A stretch of 64,000 nt of DNA from an uncultured Prevotellaceae bacterium (GCA_900318685.1 ONLL01000011.1:1-64000); one strand, 5' to 3'. Counted from the first letter of the stretch, positions 15,704-25,963 are shown. The notes: generated by a model from the letters alone, not told the origin. Made by a program: numbers and translations.

Positions 15704-16656
15704 TGAGAATCCTTCACGTCTATGACGACAGCGACATTACGTCGGCTCACTACGTAGCCATGCTCACCAAAGCCATTGGTGACAGGGCAGAGATGTTCAA
15801 TGCCACCAATGCCAAGGACTGCAAAGCTAAATGCAGCGAACTGCATCCCGACATTCTGCACCTGCATGCGCAGCCTACGTTTGAGCTTCCTCCAGATTAT
15901 CGTCTGGTGGTTACGCCGCATGGACATGAGCTGGGCCCCATCAACGCATTCGTCTTCATAGCTCGCAGCCAGATGGAGCGTAATCGTCTGGCTGAGCGTT
16001 TCTCACGAATAGAAACCGTCAGGAATCCGCTCATCACACGTACCATCACACCCGAGATGTGCGCCACCAGTATGCTGGCCGTCTATCAGCGAGTGATGGA
16101 TTCCAGCGTGCTCGAACTGATGAACAGCGCTACACGTCAGTCTCTTCCCATTCTGCTCGCTGCTGCTATTGGCGGCGACAGACGTTGGGTTGACCCCAAT
16201 TCACTCGAGAGTCTCCTTCCCCAAGCGAACTTCCGTCAGCTGTACATCTATGCCGAGCACGAAGGAGTATTGCCGCATGTGGAAAAAGCGCTGCGACTCC
16301 TGGGCATCAGCGCACCGTCATACGAGCCGGTGAGCTGTTACATGCCTTCCGAATTCCATCAGCCGAAGGCGCTGTCAGGCAGCGGCATCGTCACCATGCT
16401 AGAGGACATCAGCCAGAACGGCCCCTCGCTCCTTCGTCTGGTAGAGATAGCTGAAGCACTCAGGGCAGACACGCTAGACGAGAGCGAACTGCTGGAGCGG
16501 CTGGAAGAGGAAAATCTGCAACCATTCTTCGCCTCCGTGCTGCAATTGCTTGCCGAACAATGCCTCCTTACTGAGGGATTCATGCCCTGTCCTCCCGTCA
16601 ACAATCGCGAGACACAAGAGCTGCGAACCCTGCTTTTCAACCGCCAAAAGATATAG
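15700..16656 (+). CDS. Unrecognised protein with a glycosyltransferase-like N-terminus, coupled to lysA
   Basis: 318 residues, start overlapping the lysA stop. The first 100 residues (MMRILHVYDDSD, then LVVTPHGHELGP) look like the N-terminal Rossmann half of a GT-B glycosyltransferase, but no donor-binding C-terminal half follows. The rest is helical and acidic (LRLVEIAEALRADTLDESEL). No signal peptide or membrane helix. I cannot assign a function. Tight coupling to lysA and the following terminator make it the last gene of the purU-his-lys transcription unit. Confidence 0.65.
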   Translation: MMRILHVYDDSDITSAHYVAMLTKAIGDRAEMFNATNAKDCKAKCSELHPDILHLHAQPTFELPPDYRLVVTPHGHELGPINAFVFIARSQMERNRLAERFSRIETVRNPLITRTITPEMCATSMLAVYQRVMDSSVLELMNSATRQSLPILLAAAIGGDRRWVDPNSLESLLPQANFRQLYIYAEHEGVLPHVEKALRLLGISAPSYEPVSCYMPSEFHQPKALSGSGIVTMLEDISQNGPSLLRLVEIAEALRADTLDESELLERLEEENLQPFFASVLQLLAEQCLLTEGFMPCPPVNNRETQELRTLLFNRQKI

Positions 16657-16679
16657 GTTTGCCCCAAATACACCCTTAA

Positions 16680-16720
16680 AACGAAAAAAACGGCCAAGAA
16701 ATTTGGTCGTTTCGTTTTTA
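16680..16720 (+). terminator. Terminator of the purU-his-lys unit
   Basis: ACGAAAAAAACGGCCAA pairs with TTTGGTCGTTTCGT across a short loop and is followed by TTTTTATT. The distal arm overlaps the -33 box of the next promoter. Confidence 0.6.
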
Positions 16721-16733
16721 TTACGTACTTTTG
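16702..16733 (+). promoter_or_regulatory. Promoter of the ECF sigma gene
   Basis: TTTG at 16702-16705, 20-nt spacer, TACTTTTG at 16726-16733. It is followed by an about 85-nt leader to the ATG at 16820. Confidence 0.6.
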
Positions 16734-16819
16734 CAACCGATATACTTATTAATAACTCACAATTTAAACATTTATTGCCTATAGGAGAGAAATTTACTTC
16801 ATAACAAAAAGAAACAGAT

Positions 16820-17416
16820 ATGAAGAAATTTGAAGGGATGACCGACGAAGCGTTGGCCCTACTCTATGTCAAAGGCAATAATAGTGCTTTCGATGAGCTT
16901 TTGTCTCGCACGCAAAGTAAGTTGTTTACTTACATCATGTTCGTTGTGCACGATCATGACGTGGCCGACGACATCTTCCAAGAGACATTCGTAAAGGCTA
17001 TCATCAAGCTGCAGAACGGACAGTATACCGACTCCGGCAAGTTCTCATTCTGGCTCACGCGTATCGCCCATAATGCCATCATGGACTGGTATCGGCAGCA
17101 GCAGAGCCGTCATATCATGGAGCCTAACGCTGAGAACGACCTGCAGAACCTCAGCATGGCCTCAGTCCTCGACACCTTCCGTGAGTCAGAACTGGTGAAC
17201 GAGCAGGTGCTGGCCGATGTGAAACGGATGATGGAGGCACTGCCAGCTCCTCAGCGGGAGGTGGTGTATATGCGCTACTACCAGCAGCTGTCGTTCAAGG
17301 AGATTGCAGCCATCACAGGCGTAAGCATCAACACATCGCTAGGTCGCATGCGTTATGCCCTGCTCAATATGCGTCGCATGGCAAAGGAAAACAAGATTGA
17401 GTTGGCTATGCAGTAG
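16820..17416 (+). CDS. ECF-type RNA polymerase sigma factor
   Basis: 198 residues. Region 2 (about 20-90) includes VADDIFQETFVKAI and FSFWLTRIAHNAIMDWYR; region 4 (about 140-190) includes LPAPQREVVYMRYYQQLSFK and the helix-turn-helix EIAAITGVSINTSLGRMRYA. There is no anti-sigma gene next to it, so its control cannot be read from context. It stands alone between a terminator and a hairpin plus 22-nt array. Confidence 0.9.
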   Translation: MKKFEGMTDEALALLYVKGNNSAFDELLSRTQSKLFTYIMFVVHDHDVADDIFQETFVKAIIKLQNGQYTDSGKFSFWLTRIAHNAIMDWYRQQQSRHIMEPNAENDLQNLSMASVLDTFRESELVNEQVLADVKRMMEALPAPQREVVYMRYYQQLSFKEIAAITGVSINTSLGRMRYALLNMRRMAKENKIELAMQ

Positions 17417-17452
17417 TAGCCCTCCTACACCTTATTTCAACCCCAATTTCAC

Positions 17453-17472
17453 CCTCGGCCAACTCCGAGGGT
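17453..17472 (+). terminator. Hairpin after the ECF sigma gene
   Basis: CCCTCGG (17453-17459) pairs with CCGAGGG, loop of six, about 35 bp after the stop codon. There is no long T run, so termination is plausible rather than certain. The hairpin merges into the first degenerate unit of the following array. Confidence 0.4.
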
Positions 17473-17566
17473 ATCTTTGGTATACACCGACAGCCTCCTT
17501 GGTATACTCCGACAGCCTCCTTGCTGTACTTCGACGGCTCCTTTGCTATACTTCGACGGCCTCTTT
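17457..17566. repeat. Tandem array of five 22-nt units (array 2)
   Basis: Clear units start at 17479, 17501, 17523 and 17545, with a degenerate one at 17457; all are 22 nt. The core reads ACTCCGACAGCCTCCTT. This is the complement of the unit of the array at 49019-49216 and matches one arm of the hairpin in the elements at 34230-34266 and 40161-40193. Units are spaced without indels. No gene lies in 17417-17740. Confidence 0.8.
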
Positions 17567-17673
17567 GCTGACCGCCATTATATTACGTCACTTTTCGCCT
17601 TCTCGCTTAGTCCAAAGTTGAGCTTCGGCCAATTTCGCCCTTTGCAAATATTAACAAATAATGCAGGGATAAA

Positions 17674-17705
17674 TTTGGCACTTCGCCCAATTTTTTGTAA
17701 TTTTG
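17674..17705 (+). promoter_or_regulatory. Promoter of the phoH-dnaB gene run
   Basis: TTTG at 17674-17677, 20-nt spacer, TAATTTTG at 17698-17705; start near 17710, giving a leader of about 30 nt. Confidence 0.6.
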
Positions 17706-17740
17706 CAGCATCATTTGCAAAATAACATAAATAAGGAATA

Positions 17741-18694
17741 TTGATAGAGAAGCATATTATCTTGGAAGACATCGACCCCGTCATGTTCTACGGGGTTGGC
17801 AATGCGCACCTGACGATGTTGAAGGCTCTTTACCCCAAGCTTCGCATCGTGGCTCGCGATAATGTTATACGTGTCCTTGGCGACGAGCAGCAGATGGCTG
17901 CTTTCGAGGAGGGAGTGGAAAAAATGCGTCAGCATGTATTGAAGTTCAACTCGCTCAAGGAAGAGGACATACTCGACATCACCCGAGGACGGCGCACCAA
18001 TGATGATGTGCCCGACGATGTGGTGGTTTATTCCATCTCAGGCCGTGCCATCAAGGCACGAAGTGCCAACCAGCAGCGGCTGATTGACGCATATCACGAC
18101 AACGACATGATCTTCGCTGTAGGACCTGCAGGTACGGGCAAAACCTATCTCTCGATAGCCTTAGCCGTGAAAGCGCTGAAGGAGAAGACTGCCAAGAAAA
18201 TCATACTCAGCCGCCCTGCTGTTGAAGCTGGCGAGAAGCTGGGATTCCTGCCTGGCGACATGAAGGACAAGATCGACCCCTACCTCCAGCCGCTGTATGA
18301 TGCCTTGGAGGACATGTTGCCACAGGTGAAGCTGCAGGACATGATGGAGAAGCACGTCATTCAGATTGCTCCCCTGGCCTTTATGCGTGGAAGGACGCTC
18401 TCTGATGCCGTCGTCATCCTTGACGAAGCCCAGAACACCACGCCGGCTCAGATCAGGATGTTCCTGACGCGCATGGGATGGAATACCAAGATGATCATCA
18501 CGGGCGACACTTCACAGATCGACCTACCCCACTCCCAGAAGAGCGGTCTCATCGAGGCCCTTCATATCCTGAGCAATGTGGAAGGCATCGGCGTAGTGAA
18601 CCTTACGCAGAAGGATATCGTCAGACATAAACTTGTAACAAGAATAGTAAACGCATACGAAGAATACGACAATGAATGCACTAACAAAAACTGA
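17741..18694 (+). CDS. phoH: PhoH-family ATPase
   Basis: 317 residues from a TTG start at 17741; AAGGA lies 3 nt before it, and the encoded [13 protein letters not shown] matches the family N-terminus better than any later ATG. Walker A GPAGTGKT at 128-135, Walker [14 protein letters not shown], and the PhoH signature around [23 protein letters not shown]-metabolism-linked ATPase related to PhoH2/YbeZ; the exact substrate is not known. Its 3' end overlaps the start of purC by 23 bp, so the two are cotranscribed. Confidence 0.88.
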   Translation: MIEKHIILEDIDPVMFYGVGNAHLTMLKALYPKLRIVARDNVIRVLGDEQQMAAFEEGVEKMRQHVLKFNSLKEEDILDITRGRRTNDDVPDDVVVYSISGRAIKARSANQQRLIDAYHDNDMIFAVGPAGTGKTYLSIALAVKALKEKTAKKIILSRPAVEAGEKLGFLPGDMKDKIDPYLQPLYDALEDMLPQVKLQDMMEKHVIQIAPLAFMRGRTLSDAVVILDEAQNTTPAQIRMFLTRMGWNTKMIITGDTSQIDLPHSQKSGLIEALHILSNVEGIGVVNLTQKDIVRHKLVTRIVNAYEEYDNECTNKN

Positions 18695-19619
18695 TTTCCA
18701 CTTTGAAGGACAGCGGAGCGTCTATCATGGTAAGGTCCGCGACGTGTACAACATCAACGATGACCTGCTCGTCATGGTGGCCACCGACCGCATCTCGGCC
18801 TTCGACGTGGTGCTGCCCAAGGGCATCCCTTTCAAGGGCCAGGTACTCAACCAGATTGCAGCTAAGTTTCTCGACGCTACCACGGACATCTGTCCGAACT
18901 GGAAGCTCGCCACGCCCGATCCAATGGTGACGGTAGGACTGATGTGCGAGGGATTCCGTGTTGAGATGATCATCCGCAGCATCCTGACCGGCTCGGCCTG
19001 GCGCGAATACAAGAATGGTTGCCGTGAGCTGTGTGGAGTGCGCCTGCCTGACGGCATGAAAGAGAATGAGCGCTTCCCCGAGCCCATCATCACCCCGACC
19101 ACCAAGGCCGACGAGGGACATGACATGAACATCTCCCGTGAGGAGATCATCGCCCAGGGACTCGTCTCGGCCGAGGACTATGCCGTGATGGAAGGCTATA
19201 CCCGCAAGATCTTCGCACGTGGGCAGGAGATTGCCGCCAAGCGCGGACTCATCCTCGTCGACACCAAGTACGAGTTCGGCAAGCGCGACGGAAAGGTCTA
19301 CCTCATCGACGAGATACACACCCCCGACTCCAGCCGCTACTTCTATGCCGACGGCTATGAGGAGAAGCTGGCCAAGGGCGAGCCCCAGCGGCAGCTCTCG
19401 AAGGAGTTTGTGCGCCAGTGGCTCATTGAGCACGACTTCATGAACCAGCCCGGTCAGGTGATGCCTGAGATTACCGATGAGTATGCCATGAGCGTCTCCG
19501 ACCGATACATCGAACTCTACGAGCATATCGTAGGCGAGAAGTTTGACCGTGCCGCCGAGAGCGGTGATATCGCCGCACGCATTGAGCGCAATGTAAGCGA
19601 GTGGCTGAAAAAGCAGTAA
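18672..19619 (+). CDS. purC: SAICAR synthase
   Basis: 315 residues. Motifs YHGKVRDVY (nucleotide binding), [14 protein letters not shown] and the [20 protein letters not shown] region identify phosphoribosylaminoimidazole-succinocarboxamide synthase. It condenses CAIR with aspartate in purine synthesis. ATG at 18672 lies within the 3' end of phoH; its TAA shares bases with the ATG of menG (TAATG). Confidence 0.95.
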   Translation: MNALTKTDFHFEGQRSVYHGKVRDVYNINDDLLVMVATDRISAFDVVLPKGIPFKGQVLNQIAAKFLDATTDICPNWKLATPDPMVTVGLMCEGFRVEMIIRSILTGSAWREYKNGCRELCGVRLPDGMKENERFPEPIITPTTKADEGHDMNISREEIIAQGLVSAEDYAVMEGYTRKIFARGQEIAAKRGLILVDTKYEFGKRDGKVYLIDEIHTPDSSRYFYADGYEEKLAKGEPQRQLSKEFVRQWLIEHDFMNQPGQVMPEITDEYAMSVSDRYIELYEHIVGEKFDRAAESGDIAARIERNVSEWLKKQ

Positions 19620-20353
19620 TGACCTACCAGCAGGAAGAGATAAAGCCCTATCACGAAGGGGAGAAAGCGAGTCAGGTGGAGCAGATGTTCGATGTCATTG
19701 CTCCCAGCTATGACAAGCTCAACCACCGTCTGTCATGGAACATCGATCGCGGCTGGCGAAAGAAAGCCATCCGGCAGTTGGTTCCCTTCCGACCGCAAAA
19801 GGTGCTCGACATCGCTACCGGCACAGGCGACTTTGCCATCATGGCAGCGCAGATGCTCAGCCCGCAATCACTTGTGGGAGCCGACATCAGCGAGGGAATG
19901 ATGGCAGTAGGAGCCGAGAAGGTGAAGGAACTAGGACTGCAGGACATTATCTCGTTTGCCAGAGAAGACTGTCTGAACCTGTCATACGATGACAACACTT
20001 TCGATGCAGTAACGGCAGCCTTCGGCATTCGCAACTTCGCCAGCCTCGACCGCGGCCTCAGCGAAATGTGCCGCGTCATGAAACCTGGCGGACATCTGAG
20101 CATCGTGGAGCTGACCACGCCAGTCAGCTTCCCCATGAAGCAGCTGTTCTGGCTGTATAGCCATACGGTGCTTCCCCTCTATGGGCGCCTCGTTTCGAAG
20201 GACAAGAGCGCATATACCTATCTGACCAAGACCATCGAAGCCTTCCCGCAGGGGGAGCGCATGATGGAGATCCTCCAGCAGGCCGGATTCAGTGAAACAG
20301 CATTCCGCCGCCTCACTTTCGGCATCTGCACCCTCTACACGGCTACGAAATAG
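19619..20353 (+). CDS. menG: Demethylmenaquinone methyltransferase
   Basis: 244 residues from ATG 19619, which overlaps the purC stop. SAM-binding motif [11 protein letters not shown], with [16 protein letters not shown] and the UbiE/MenG signatures around [15 protein letters not shown]. Methylates demethylmenaquinone. menA lies 28 kb away in the same window, consistent with an organism that uses menaquinone. Quinone type is inferred from the lineage. Confidence 0.93.
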   Translation: MTYQQEEIKPYHEGEKASQVEQMFDVIAPSYDKLNHRLSWNIDRGWRKKAIRQLVPFRPQKVLDIATGTGDFAIMAAQMLSPQSLVGADISEGMMAVGAEKVKELGLQDIISFAREDCLNLSYDDNTFDAVTAAFGIRNFASLDRGLSEMCRVMKPGGHLSIVELTTPVSFPMKQLFWLYSHTVLPLYGRLVSKDKSAYTYLTKTIEAFPQGERMMEILQQAGFSETAFRRLTFGICTLYTATK

Positions 20354-20410
20354 CATTGCGTCTATCGTAAATCTGTCACTCGACAATCAGTAAATCGTAA
20401 ATCTATCAAG

Positions 20411-21157
20411 GTGGATAAGTACGGACTAATAGGCTACCCTCTGGGACATTCGTTCTCCATTGGCTACCACAATCAGCGTTTCGCCGATGAGGGCATCAAC
20501 GCCAAATACATCAACTTCGAGATTCCGTCAATCGACAGTCTTCCCGAGGTGCTCAACTCCAATCCGGAGCTAAAAGGGCTCAATGTCACCATCCCCTACA
20601 AGGAGAAAGTGATCGAGTTTCTCGACTACATCAGCCCGGAAGCAAGAGCTATTGGCGCAGTCAATGTCATTCGTGTCGTACATGAGGGGAAGAACATCAA
20701 ACTCAGAGGATACAACAGCGATGTCATCGGCTTCACGCAGAGCATCGAGCCCATGCTCGAGAGCTATCAGAAGAAAGCCCTCGTGCTGGGGACGGGCGGC
20801 GCATCGAAGGCCATCGCCTATGGACTGAAGTCGCTGGGCATCGAGCCTGTCTTCGTCAGCCGCTATGAGCGTCCGGGCACTATTCAGTATGGCAGCATCA
20901 CTCCTGAGGTGGTGCACGAATATCCTGTCATCGTCAACTGTACACCGCTGGGCATGTTCCCAAAGGTAGACACCTGCCCAGACTTGCCCTATGAGGCGAT
21001 GGACGACAAGAACATCCTCTACGACCTCATCTACAACCCCGACGAGACCCTGTTCATGAAGCTCGGAGCCAAGCAGGGAGCGTCTGTGAAGAACGGCTTG
21101 GAGATGTTGCTGCTGCAGGCTTTTGCCTCTTGGGAATTCTGGAATGGTAAGGAATAA
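20411..21157 (+). CDS. aroE: Shikimate dehydrogenase
   Basis: 248 residues from a GTG start at 20411 (MDKYGLIGYPLGHSFS). The catalytic lysine is in LNVTIPYKEKV; the NADP-binding loop is LGTGGASKAI; the C-terminus has NGLEMLLLQAFASWEFW. Reduces 3-dehydroshikimate to shikimate. About 248 residues is the short form usual in Bacteroidales. The 57-nt gap to menG contains two short imperfect TAAATC repeats and no promoter I can support. Confidence 0.94.
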   Translation: MDKYGLIGYPLGHSFSIGYHNQRFADEGINAKYINFEIPSIDSLPEVLNSNPELKGLNVTIPYKEKVIEFLDYISPEARAIGAVNVIRVVHEGKNIKLRGYNSDVIGFTQSIEPMLESYQKKALVLGTGGASKAIAYGLKSLGIEPVFVSRYERPGTIQYGSITPEVVHEYPVIVNCTPLGMFPKVDTCPDLPYEAMDDKNILYDLIYNPDETLFMKLGAKQGASVKNGLEMLLLQAFASWEFWNGKE

Positions 21158-21171
21158 GAAAATAAGGTATT

Positions 21172-22485
21172 ATGAATAAAAAGAATATTAGCACCGGCAT
21201 GACCTGCGGCTTGATAGTGCTTGCAGCTGTAGTAGGCATTGCCGTACTTGGAGTACTCTTCAACCTTGGTTCTAATATGAGTGGCGACGTGTCCTACACA
21301 TCGGTACTTATAGTCATGGCCATCATCTTCGCACTCATTATCTTTATGGGGAAGCGAGTGAGTCAGAACCACCCTGAGGAGCAGCAGATTATTGAAGACC
21401 GGAAAACAGCGCTTAACACATTGACTAATAAGTGCAACTTAACCACCGACCTTCTCGAGGAGTGCTACAAGCGTGACACGGAGAACGAGACGAAGAATGT
21501 CAAAGAGAGAAAGGAGCACTATAGCCAGCTGTATAATGAGAATGTCCTGAAATTCCATGATGAATGCAATAAGCTTAAAAAGGAATGGGCTCAGATGCCA
21601 AGACTCAAGACCAGCAAATTCTGGAACTGGGCATTGGGACTCGGACTCCTCAGCGGATGTGCAGGCTCATCCTTCACCCTAGGACTCTCAACTCCACCTG
21701 AATCTCCAAAAGTCGCTTTGATGGACAGTCGTTCGTGGAGTGGCGCAACAATCCCCATGCCCCACATGGAAGATCACAGCCTCTATGTGTCCGATCCCGA
21801 CAGTATCCTCTCGCCCTCGGCCGTCGACAGCATCAATGCCATTATGGGACGTCTCGACGATAACCTCGACATCGAGTCGGCTGTGGTAATCGTTGGTCAT
21901 ATCGAGGGCGACGAACCGGTTACGATGGTGCGCGACATCTACGATAAATACAAAGTGGGGCGCAATGACCGCGGACTTGTCATTGTCGTGGGATATCTCG
22001 ACCACAGCTATTTCATCGCTCCTGGCCGCAGTCTGGAGGGAGACCTGACCGACCTGGAGTGCAACCATCTGGCACAGGATTATCTCATCCCCAGCATGAA
22101 AGCTGAGATGCCCGACAGCGGAATGGTATACCTCGCAAGAGGAATCTATGCGCTGATGGCAGGTAAGGAGATGCCACAGATGTCGGCCCTCACCAGCAGC
22201 AGTAGCAGCGATGAAGATGACGGAGGCATCCTGTCACTCATCCTCGGCGTCATTATGTTCTGCGGATTCGGATTCTACTCAGCCAACAAGTCCAGCAAAA
22301 CGGAAGCCAAGAGTACCGTACCCCTGAAAGCTAACCCCTTCTATACCCCACCAGTTATTACCAGTAGTTCCCACTCGAGTAGCAGCAGCCGCAGTGGCCG
22401 CTCTAGCTGGGGAGGAAGTTCCGGCCGATCTGGCGGCTATGGTGGAGGCAGCTGGGGCGGAGGTGGCTCCGGAGGCCGTTGGTAA
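21172..22485 (+). CDS. TPM-domain membrane protein with Gly/Ser-rich tail
   Basis: 437 residues. Two N-terminal membrane segments (about 10-32 and 43-60) are followed by a charged helical region (65-145), a third hydrophobic stretch with GCAGSS, then a TPM domain (about 195-345, from LYVSDPDSILSPSAVDSINA to YLARGIYALMAGK). A further helix near 355-375 and a tail of Ser/Gly repeats (GGYGGGSWGGGGSGGRW) resemble the ends of YgcG-type proteins. Lies directly before lemA, the frequent partner of such proteins. Biochemical role is unknown. Confidence 0.82.
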   Translation: MNKKNISTGMTCGLIVLAAVVGIAVLGVLFNLGSNMSGDVSYTSVLIVMAIIFALIIFMGKRVSQNHPEEQQIIEDRKTALNTLTNKCNLTTDLLEECYKRDTENETKNVKERKEHYSQLYNENVLKFHDECNKLKKEWAQMPRLKTSKFWNWALGLGLLSGCAGSSFTLGLSTPPESPKVALMDSRSWSGATIPMPHMEDHSLYVSDPDSILSPSAVDSINAIMGRLDDNLDIESAVVIVGHIEGDEPVTMVRDIYDKYKVGRNDRGLVIVVGYLDHSYFIAPGRSLEGDLTDLECNHLAQDYLIPSMKAEMPDSGMVYLARGIYALMAGKEMPQMSALTSSSSSDEDDGGILSLILGVIMFCGFGFYSANKSSKTEAKSTVPLKANPFYTPPVITSSSHSSSSSRSGRSSWGGSSGRSGGYGGGSWGGGGSGGRW

Positions 22486-22536
22486 CACATCGATAAAACA
22501 GACAAATCATTCATCAACCATTAAAAACAAAGCAAC

Positions 22537-23148
22537 ATGAGCAACAACGCAACAAAGACTGGTGGACTCTCGAAGAACACCATGATTATCGGAGCCGTAG
22601 TGGCAGTACTGGTATTGTGGGGCATCAGCGCCTACAATGGTATGGTCAAGGTAGAGGAACAGGCCACCACTGAGTGGGCCAAGGTACAGTCAGCTTATCA
22701 GCGTCGTGCCGACCTGATTCCCAACCTCGTGGAAGTCGTCAAGGGATATGCTTCTCATGAGAAGGAGACGCTTGAGGGAGTGGTCAATGCACGTGCCAAG
22801 GCTACGAGCATCAATGTCAATGCCGACGATCTCACACCTGAGAAGATGCAGGAGTTTCAGGCTGCTCAGGGCGAGCTGAGCCAGGCACTGGGTCGCCTCA
22901 TTGCTGTCAGCGAGGCCTATCCTGACCTGAAGGCCAACGAGAACTTCATGGATCTGCAGAAACAGCTGGAAGGCACCGAGAATCGCATCAACGAGGCTCG
23001 CAACAGCTTCAACACCGCTGTTCAGGACTACAACCTGAAGATCCGCCGCTTCCCCAACACGATTCTCGCAGGCATCTTCGGATTCGACAAGATGGCTAAG
23101 TTCGAAGCCGATGCCGAAGCCCAGAAGCGCCCTGAGATCAAGTTCTAG
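22537..23148 (+). CDS. lemA: LemA-family membrane protein
   Basis: 203 residues. One N-terminal transmembrane helix (about 14-30, MIIGAVVAVLVLWGISAYNG) is followed by the LemA coiled region with RRADLIPNLVEVVKGYASHEKE and ARNSFNTAVQDYN, ending RFPNTILAGIFGF. Topology: short inside or lipid-anchored N-terminus and a large extracytoplasmic helical bundle. Function unknown across the family; association with the preceding TPM protein suggests a shared envelope role. Confidence 0.92.
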   Translation: MSNNATKTGGLSKNTMIIGAVVAVLVLWGISAYNGMVKVEEQATTEWAKVQSAYQRRADLIPNLVEVVKGYASHEKETLEGVVNARAKATSINVNADDLTPEKMQEFQAAQGELSQALGRLIAVSEAYPDLKANENFMDLQKQLEGTENRINEARNSFNTAVQDYNLKIRRFPNTILAGIFGFDKMAKFEADAEAQKRPEIKF

Positions 23149-23191
23149 TCCCGTACGTTGCGATTTAATCGCAACCACCACAACGTTAATC

Positions 23192-24373
23192 ATGAGCAAC
23201 AACCGCTACATGCAGCGTGGCGTCTCCGCAGCTAAGGAAGACGTCCACGCTGCCATCAAGAACATCGACAAGGGCCTTTATCCGCAGGCCTTTTGCAAGA
23301 TCATCCCCGACATTCTGGGCGGTGATCCTGAGTATTGCAACATCATGCACGCCGACGGTGCGGGCACCAAGTCATCGCTAGCTTATATGTATTGGCGGGA
23401 GACGGGCGACCTCTCCGTCTGGAAAGGCATTGCTCAGGATGCCATCGTGATGAACACCGACGACCTGCTTTGCGTGGGAGCCATCGACAATATCCTTGTC
23501 AGCTCTACTATCGGGCGCAATAAGATGCTCGTTCCTGGAGAGGTCATCTCGGCCATCATCAACGGCACCGACCAACTGCTCAGCGAACTGAGGGAGATGG
23601 GTATCGGCATCTGGCCTACTGGCGGCGAGACTGCCGACGTGGGCGACCTTGTGCGCACCATCATCGTCGACAGCACCGTTACCTGTCGCATGAAGCGCAG
23701 CGATGTCATCGACAATGCCAACATCCGTCCAGGCGACGTCATCGTGGGTCTCAGCTCTACGGGGCAGGCCACCTACGAGAAATGCTATAATGGCGGTATG
23801 GGGTCAAACGGCCTGACCAGTGCCCGTCATGATGTCTTTGCCAAATACCTTGCAGAGAAATATCCCGAAAGCTTCGACCATGCTGTGCCCGATGAGCTGG
23901 TGTATAGCGGAAGCTACCGCCTGGATGAAATCTCCAGCATCTCACCACTCATCTCCGATCTTACCGTCGGTCAGCTTGTGCTCTCCCCTACCCGCACCTA
24001 TGCTCCTGTCATCAAGTTCCTGCTCGACCAGCTGCGCCCTGAGATTCACGGCATGGTGCACTGCACGGGAGGCGCACAGACCAAGGTACTGCACTTCGTG
24101 GGCGACAACTGCCGTGTGGTGAAGGACTCGATGTTCCCCGTCCCGCCGCTCTTCCAGATCATTCACGACTGCTCCGGCACCGACTGGCGCGAGATGTACC
24201 AGGTGTTCAACATGGGTCATCGCATGGAAATCTATGTCCGGCCGGAAGTGGCTGAACAAGTGATAGCCATCAGCAAGTCGTTCAATATCGATGCACAGGT
24301 AGTAGGACATATCGAAGAAGGCCCCAGATCACTGACCATCAAGAGCGAGTTCGGCGAGTTCCAATACTCATAA
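23192..24373 (+). CDS. purM: Phosphoribosylformylglycinamidine cyclo-ligase (AIR synthase)
   Basis: 393 residues from ATG 23192 (MSNNRYMQRGV); a frame extending upstream into lemA is not used. Contains the PurM nucleotide-binding region MHADGAGTKSSLA, the substrate loop PTGGETADVGD and the C-terminal MGHRMEIYV region. Converts FGAM to AIR in purine synthesis. It is longer than the E. coli enzyme (about 345), as is common in Bacteroidales. Neighbours purC and purU in this window act in the same pathway. Confidence 0.92.
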   Translation: MSNNRYMQRGVSAAKEDVHAAIKNIDKGLYPQAFCKIIPDILGGDPEYCNIMHADGAGTKSSLAYMYWRETGDLSVWKGIAQDAIVMNTDDLLCVGAIDNILVSSTIGRNKMLVPGEVISAIINGTDQLLSELREMGIGIWPTGGETADVGDLVRTIIVDSTVTCRMKRSDVIDNANIRPGDVIVGLSSTGQATYEKCYNGGMGSNGLTSARHDVFAKYLAEKYPESFDHAVPDELVYSGSYRLDEISSISPLISDLTVGQLVLSPTRTYAPVIKFLLDQLRPEIHGMVHCTGGAQTKVLHFVGDNCRVVKDSMFPVPPLFQIIHDCSGTDWREMYQVFNMGHRMEIYVRPEVAEQVIAISKSFNIDAQVVGHIEEGPRSLTIKSEFGEFQYS

Positions 24374-24400
24374 GACCTGCAATAAACATAAACTAACTAC

Positions 24401-25963
24401 ATGCCAGAATCAAGCAATAACGGGCGGCAGCGCAGCAGTCGCCAGCAGCCTATCGACAATAACTATACCCACCTTCAGCCGCAGGCACTCGACATTGAGC
24501 GTGCCGTCATTGGTGCATTGCTCATCGACAAGGATGCCTATGCCGTGGTGTGCGAGATGCTCTTTCCCGAGAGTTTCTACGAGCCGCGTCACCAGCTCAT
24601 CTACGCCGCCATCCGCGACCTGTCGCTGGAAGAGCGTCCAGTCGACGTACTCACGGTGACCGAGCAGCTGGCGAAGAATGGCACGTTGGTCGAAGCCGGT
24701 GGACCTGCTTATATCGCCGAGATTTCAAGTCGTGTGGCCACCAGCGCCCACATCGAGTATCATGCCCGCATCGTAGCACAGAAATCTTTGGCACGCCAGC
24801 TCATTCAGTTTACGAGCGACGTCCAGACCAAAGCCTTCGACGAGACCATCGATGTCGATGACCTGATGCAGCATGCCGAGGGTGCCCTCTTCGAGCTGTC
24901 GCAGAAGAACATGAAGAAGGATTACACCCAGATCGACCCCGTCATTAAGAGTGCCATCGACATAATTCAGAAATCTGCCGCCAACAAGGACGGACTGACG
25001 GGTGTGCCTACAGGTTACACTAAACTCGACGAAATCACCAGCGGATGGCAACCAAGCGACCTTATCATCATTGCCGGACGCCCCGCTATGGGTAAGACCT
25101 CCTTTGCATTGAGCATGGCAAAGAACATTGCCGCCGACTATCGTAAGCCCATGGCCTTCTTCTCGCTTGAGATGTCAAACCAGCAACTTGTTAACCGTCT
25201 CATTTCTAATGTATGCGAAATCCAAGGTTCAAAGATTCTGAACGGACAGCTGCAACCTGACGAATGGGACCGTCTGGACAAGCGGGTCGTCAATCTGCAG
25301 GGAGCACCGCTCTATGTCGACGACACTCCAGGTCTCTCAGTCTTCGAACTGCGTACAAAGGCACGCCGACTGGTTCGCGAACATGGAGTGGAGATCATCA
25401 TGATCGACTACCTTCAGCTGATGAATGCCAACGGCATGCGCTTCTCTTCACGACAAGAAGAAGTGAGCACTATCTCGCGCTCACTCAAGGGACTGGCCAA
25501 GGAACTCAACATCCCCATCCTTGCGCTCAGCCAGCTGAATCGTGGCGTGGAGTCACGTGAGGGACTGGAAGGCAAGCGCCCCCAGCTGAGCGACCTGCGT
25601 GAGTCAGGAGCCATCGAGCAGGATGCTGATATGGTGCTCTTCGTGCATCGTCCGGAGTATTATCACATCTATGCTGACGAACACGGACGTGACCTGCACG
25701 GCATGGCCCAGATTATTATCGCCAAGCACCGTAAGGGTGCCACAGGCGATGTACTGCTCACGTTCCGCGGTGAGTATACTCGTTTCGAAGATCCTGACGA
25801 GAGCCGCTCTTCCGGCCCGGGCACCCCGCCTCTGGGAGGCGAGATACTCGGATCGAAGATCAACGGACAGCAGCCGCCCAACCCGAACGAGTTCCGTCAG
25901 TTCGACGGTGACGACGAGAATTTCCCGCTACCCCCGATGCGTGACGACGGCGTGCCCTATTAA
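24401..25963 (+). CDS. dnaB: Replicative DNA helicase
   Basis: 520 residues. The N-terminal DnaB domain (about 28-130, QALDIERAVIGALLIDK) binds primase; the RecA-like C-terminal ATPase has Walker A IAGRPAMGKTS at 226-234, Walker B IIMIDYLQLM and the arginine finger region HRKGATGDVLLTFRGEYTRF. No intein interrupts it. It ends 3 bp before the convergent trpS stop, with no terminator in between. Confidence 0.96.
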   Translation: MPESSNNGRQRSSRQQPIDNNYTHLQPQALDIERAVIGALLIDKDAYAVVCEMLFPESFYEPRHQLIYAAIRDLSLEERPVDVLTVTEQLAKNGTLVEAGGPAYIAEISSRVATSAHIEYHARIVAQKSLARQLIQFTSDVQTKAFDETIDVDDLMQHAEGALFELSQKNMKKDYTQIDPVIKSAIDIIQKSAANKDGLTGVPTGYTKLDEITSGWQPSDLIIIAGRPAMGKTSFALSMAKNIAADYRKPMAFFSLEMSNQQLVNRLISNVCEIQGSKILNGQLQPDEWDRLDKRVVNLQGAPLYVDDTPGLSVFELRTKARRLVREHGVEIIMIDYLQLMNANGMRFSSRQEEVSTISRSLKGLAKELNIPILALSQLNRGVESREGLEGKRPQLSDLRESGAIEQDADMVLFVHRPEYYHIYADEHGRDLHGMAQIIIAKHRKGATGDVLLTFRGEYTRFEDPDESRSSGPGTPPLGGEILGSKINGQQPPNPNEFRQFDGDDENFPLPPMRDDGVPY

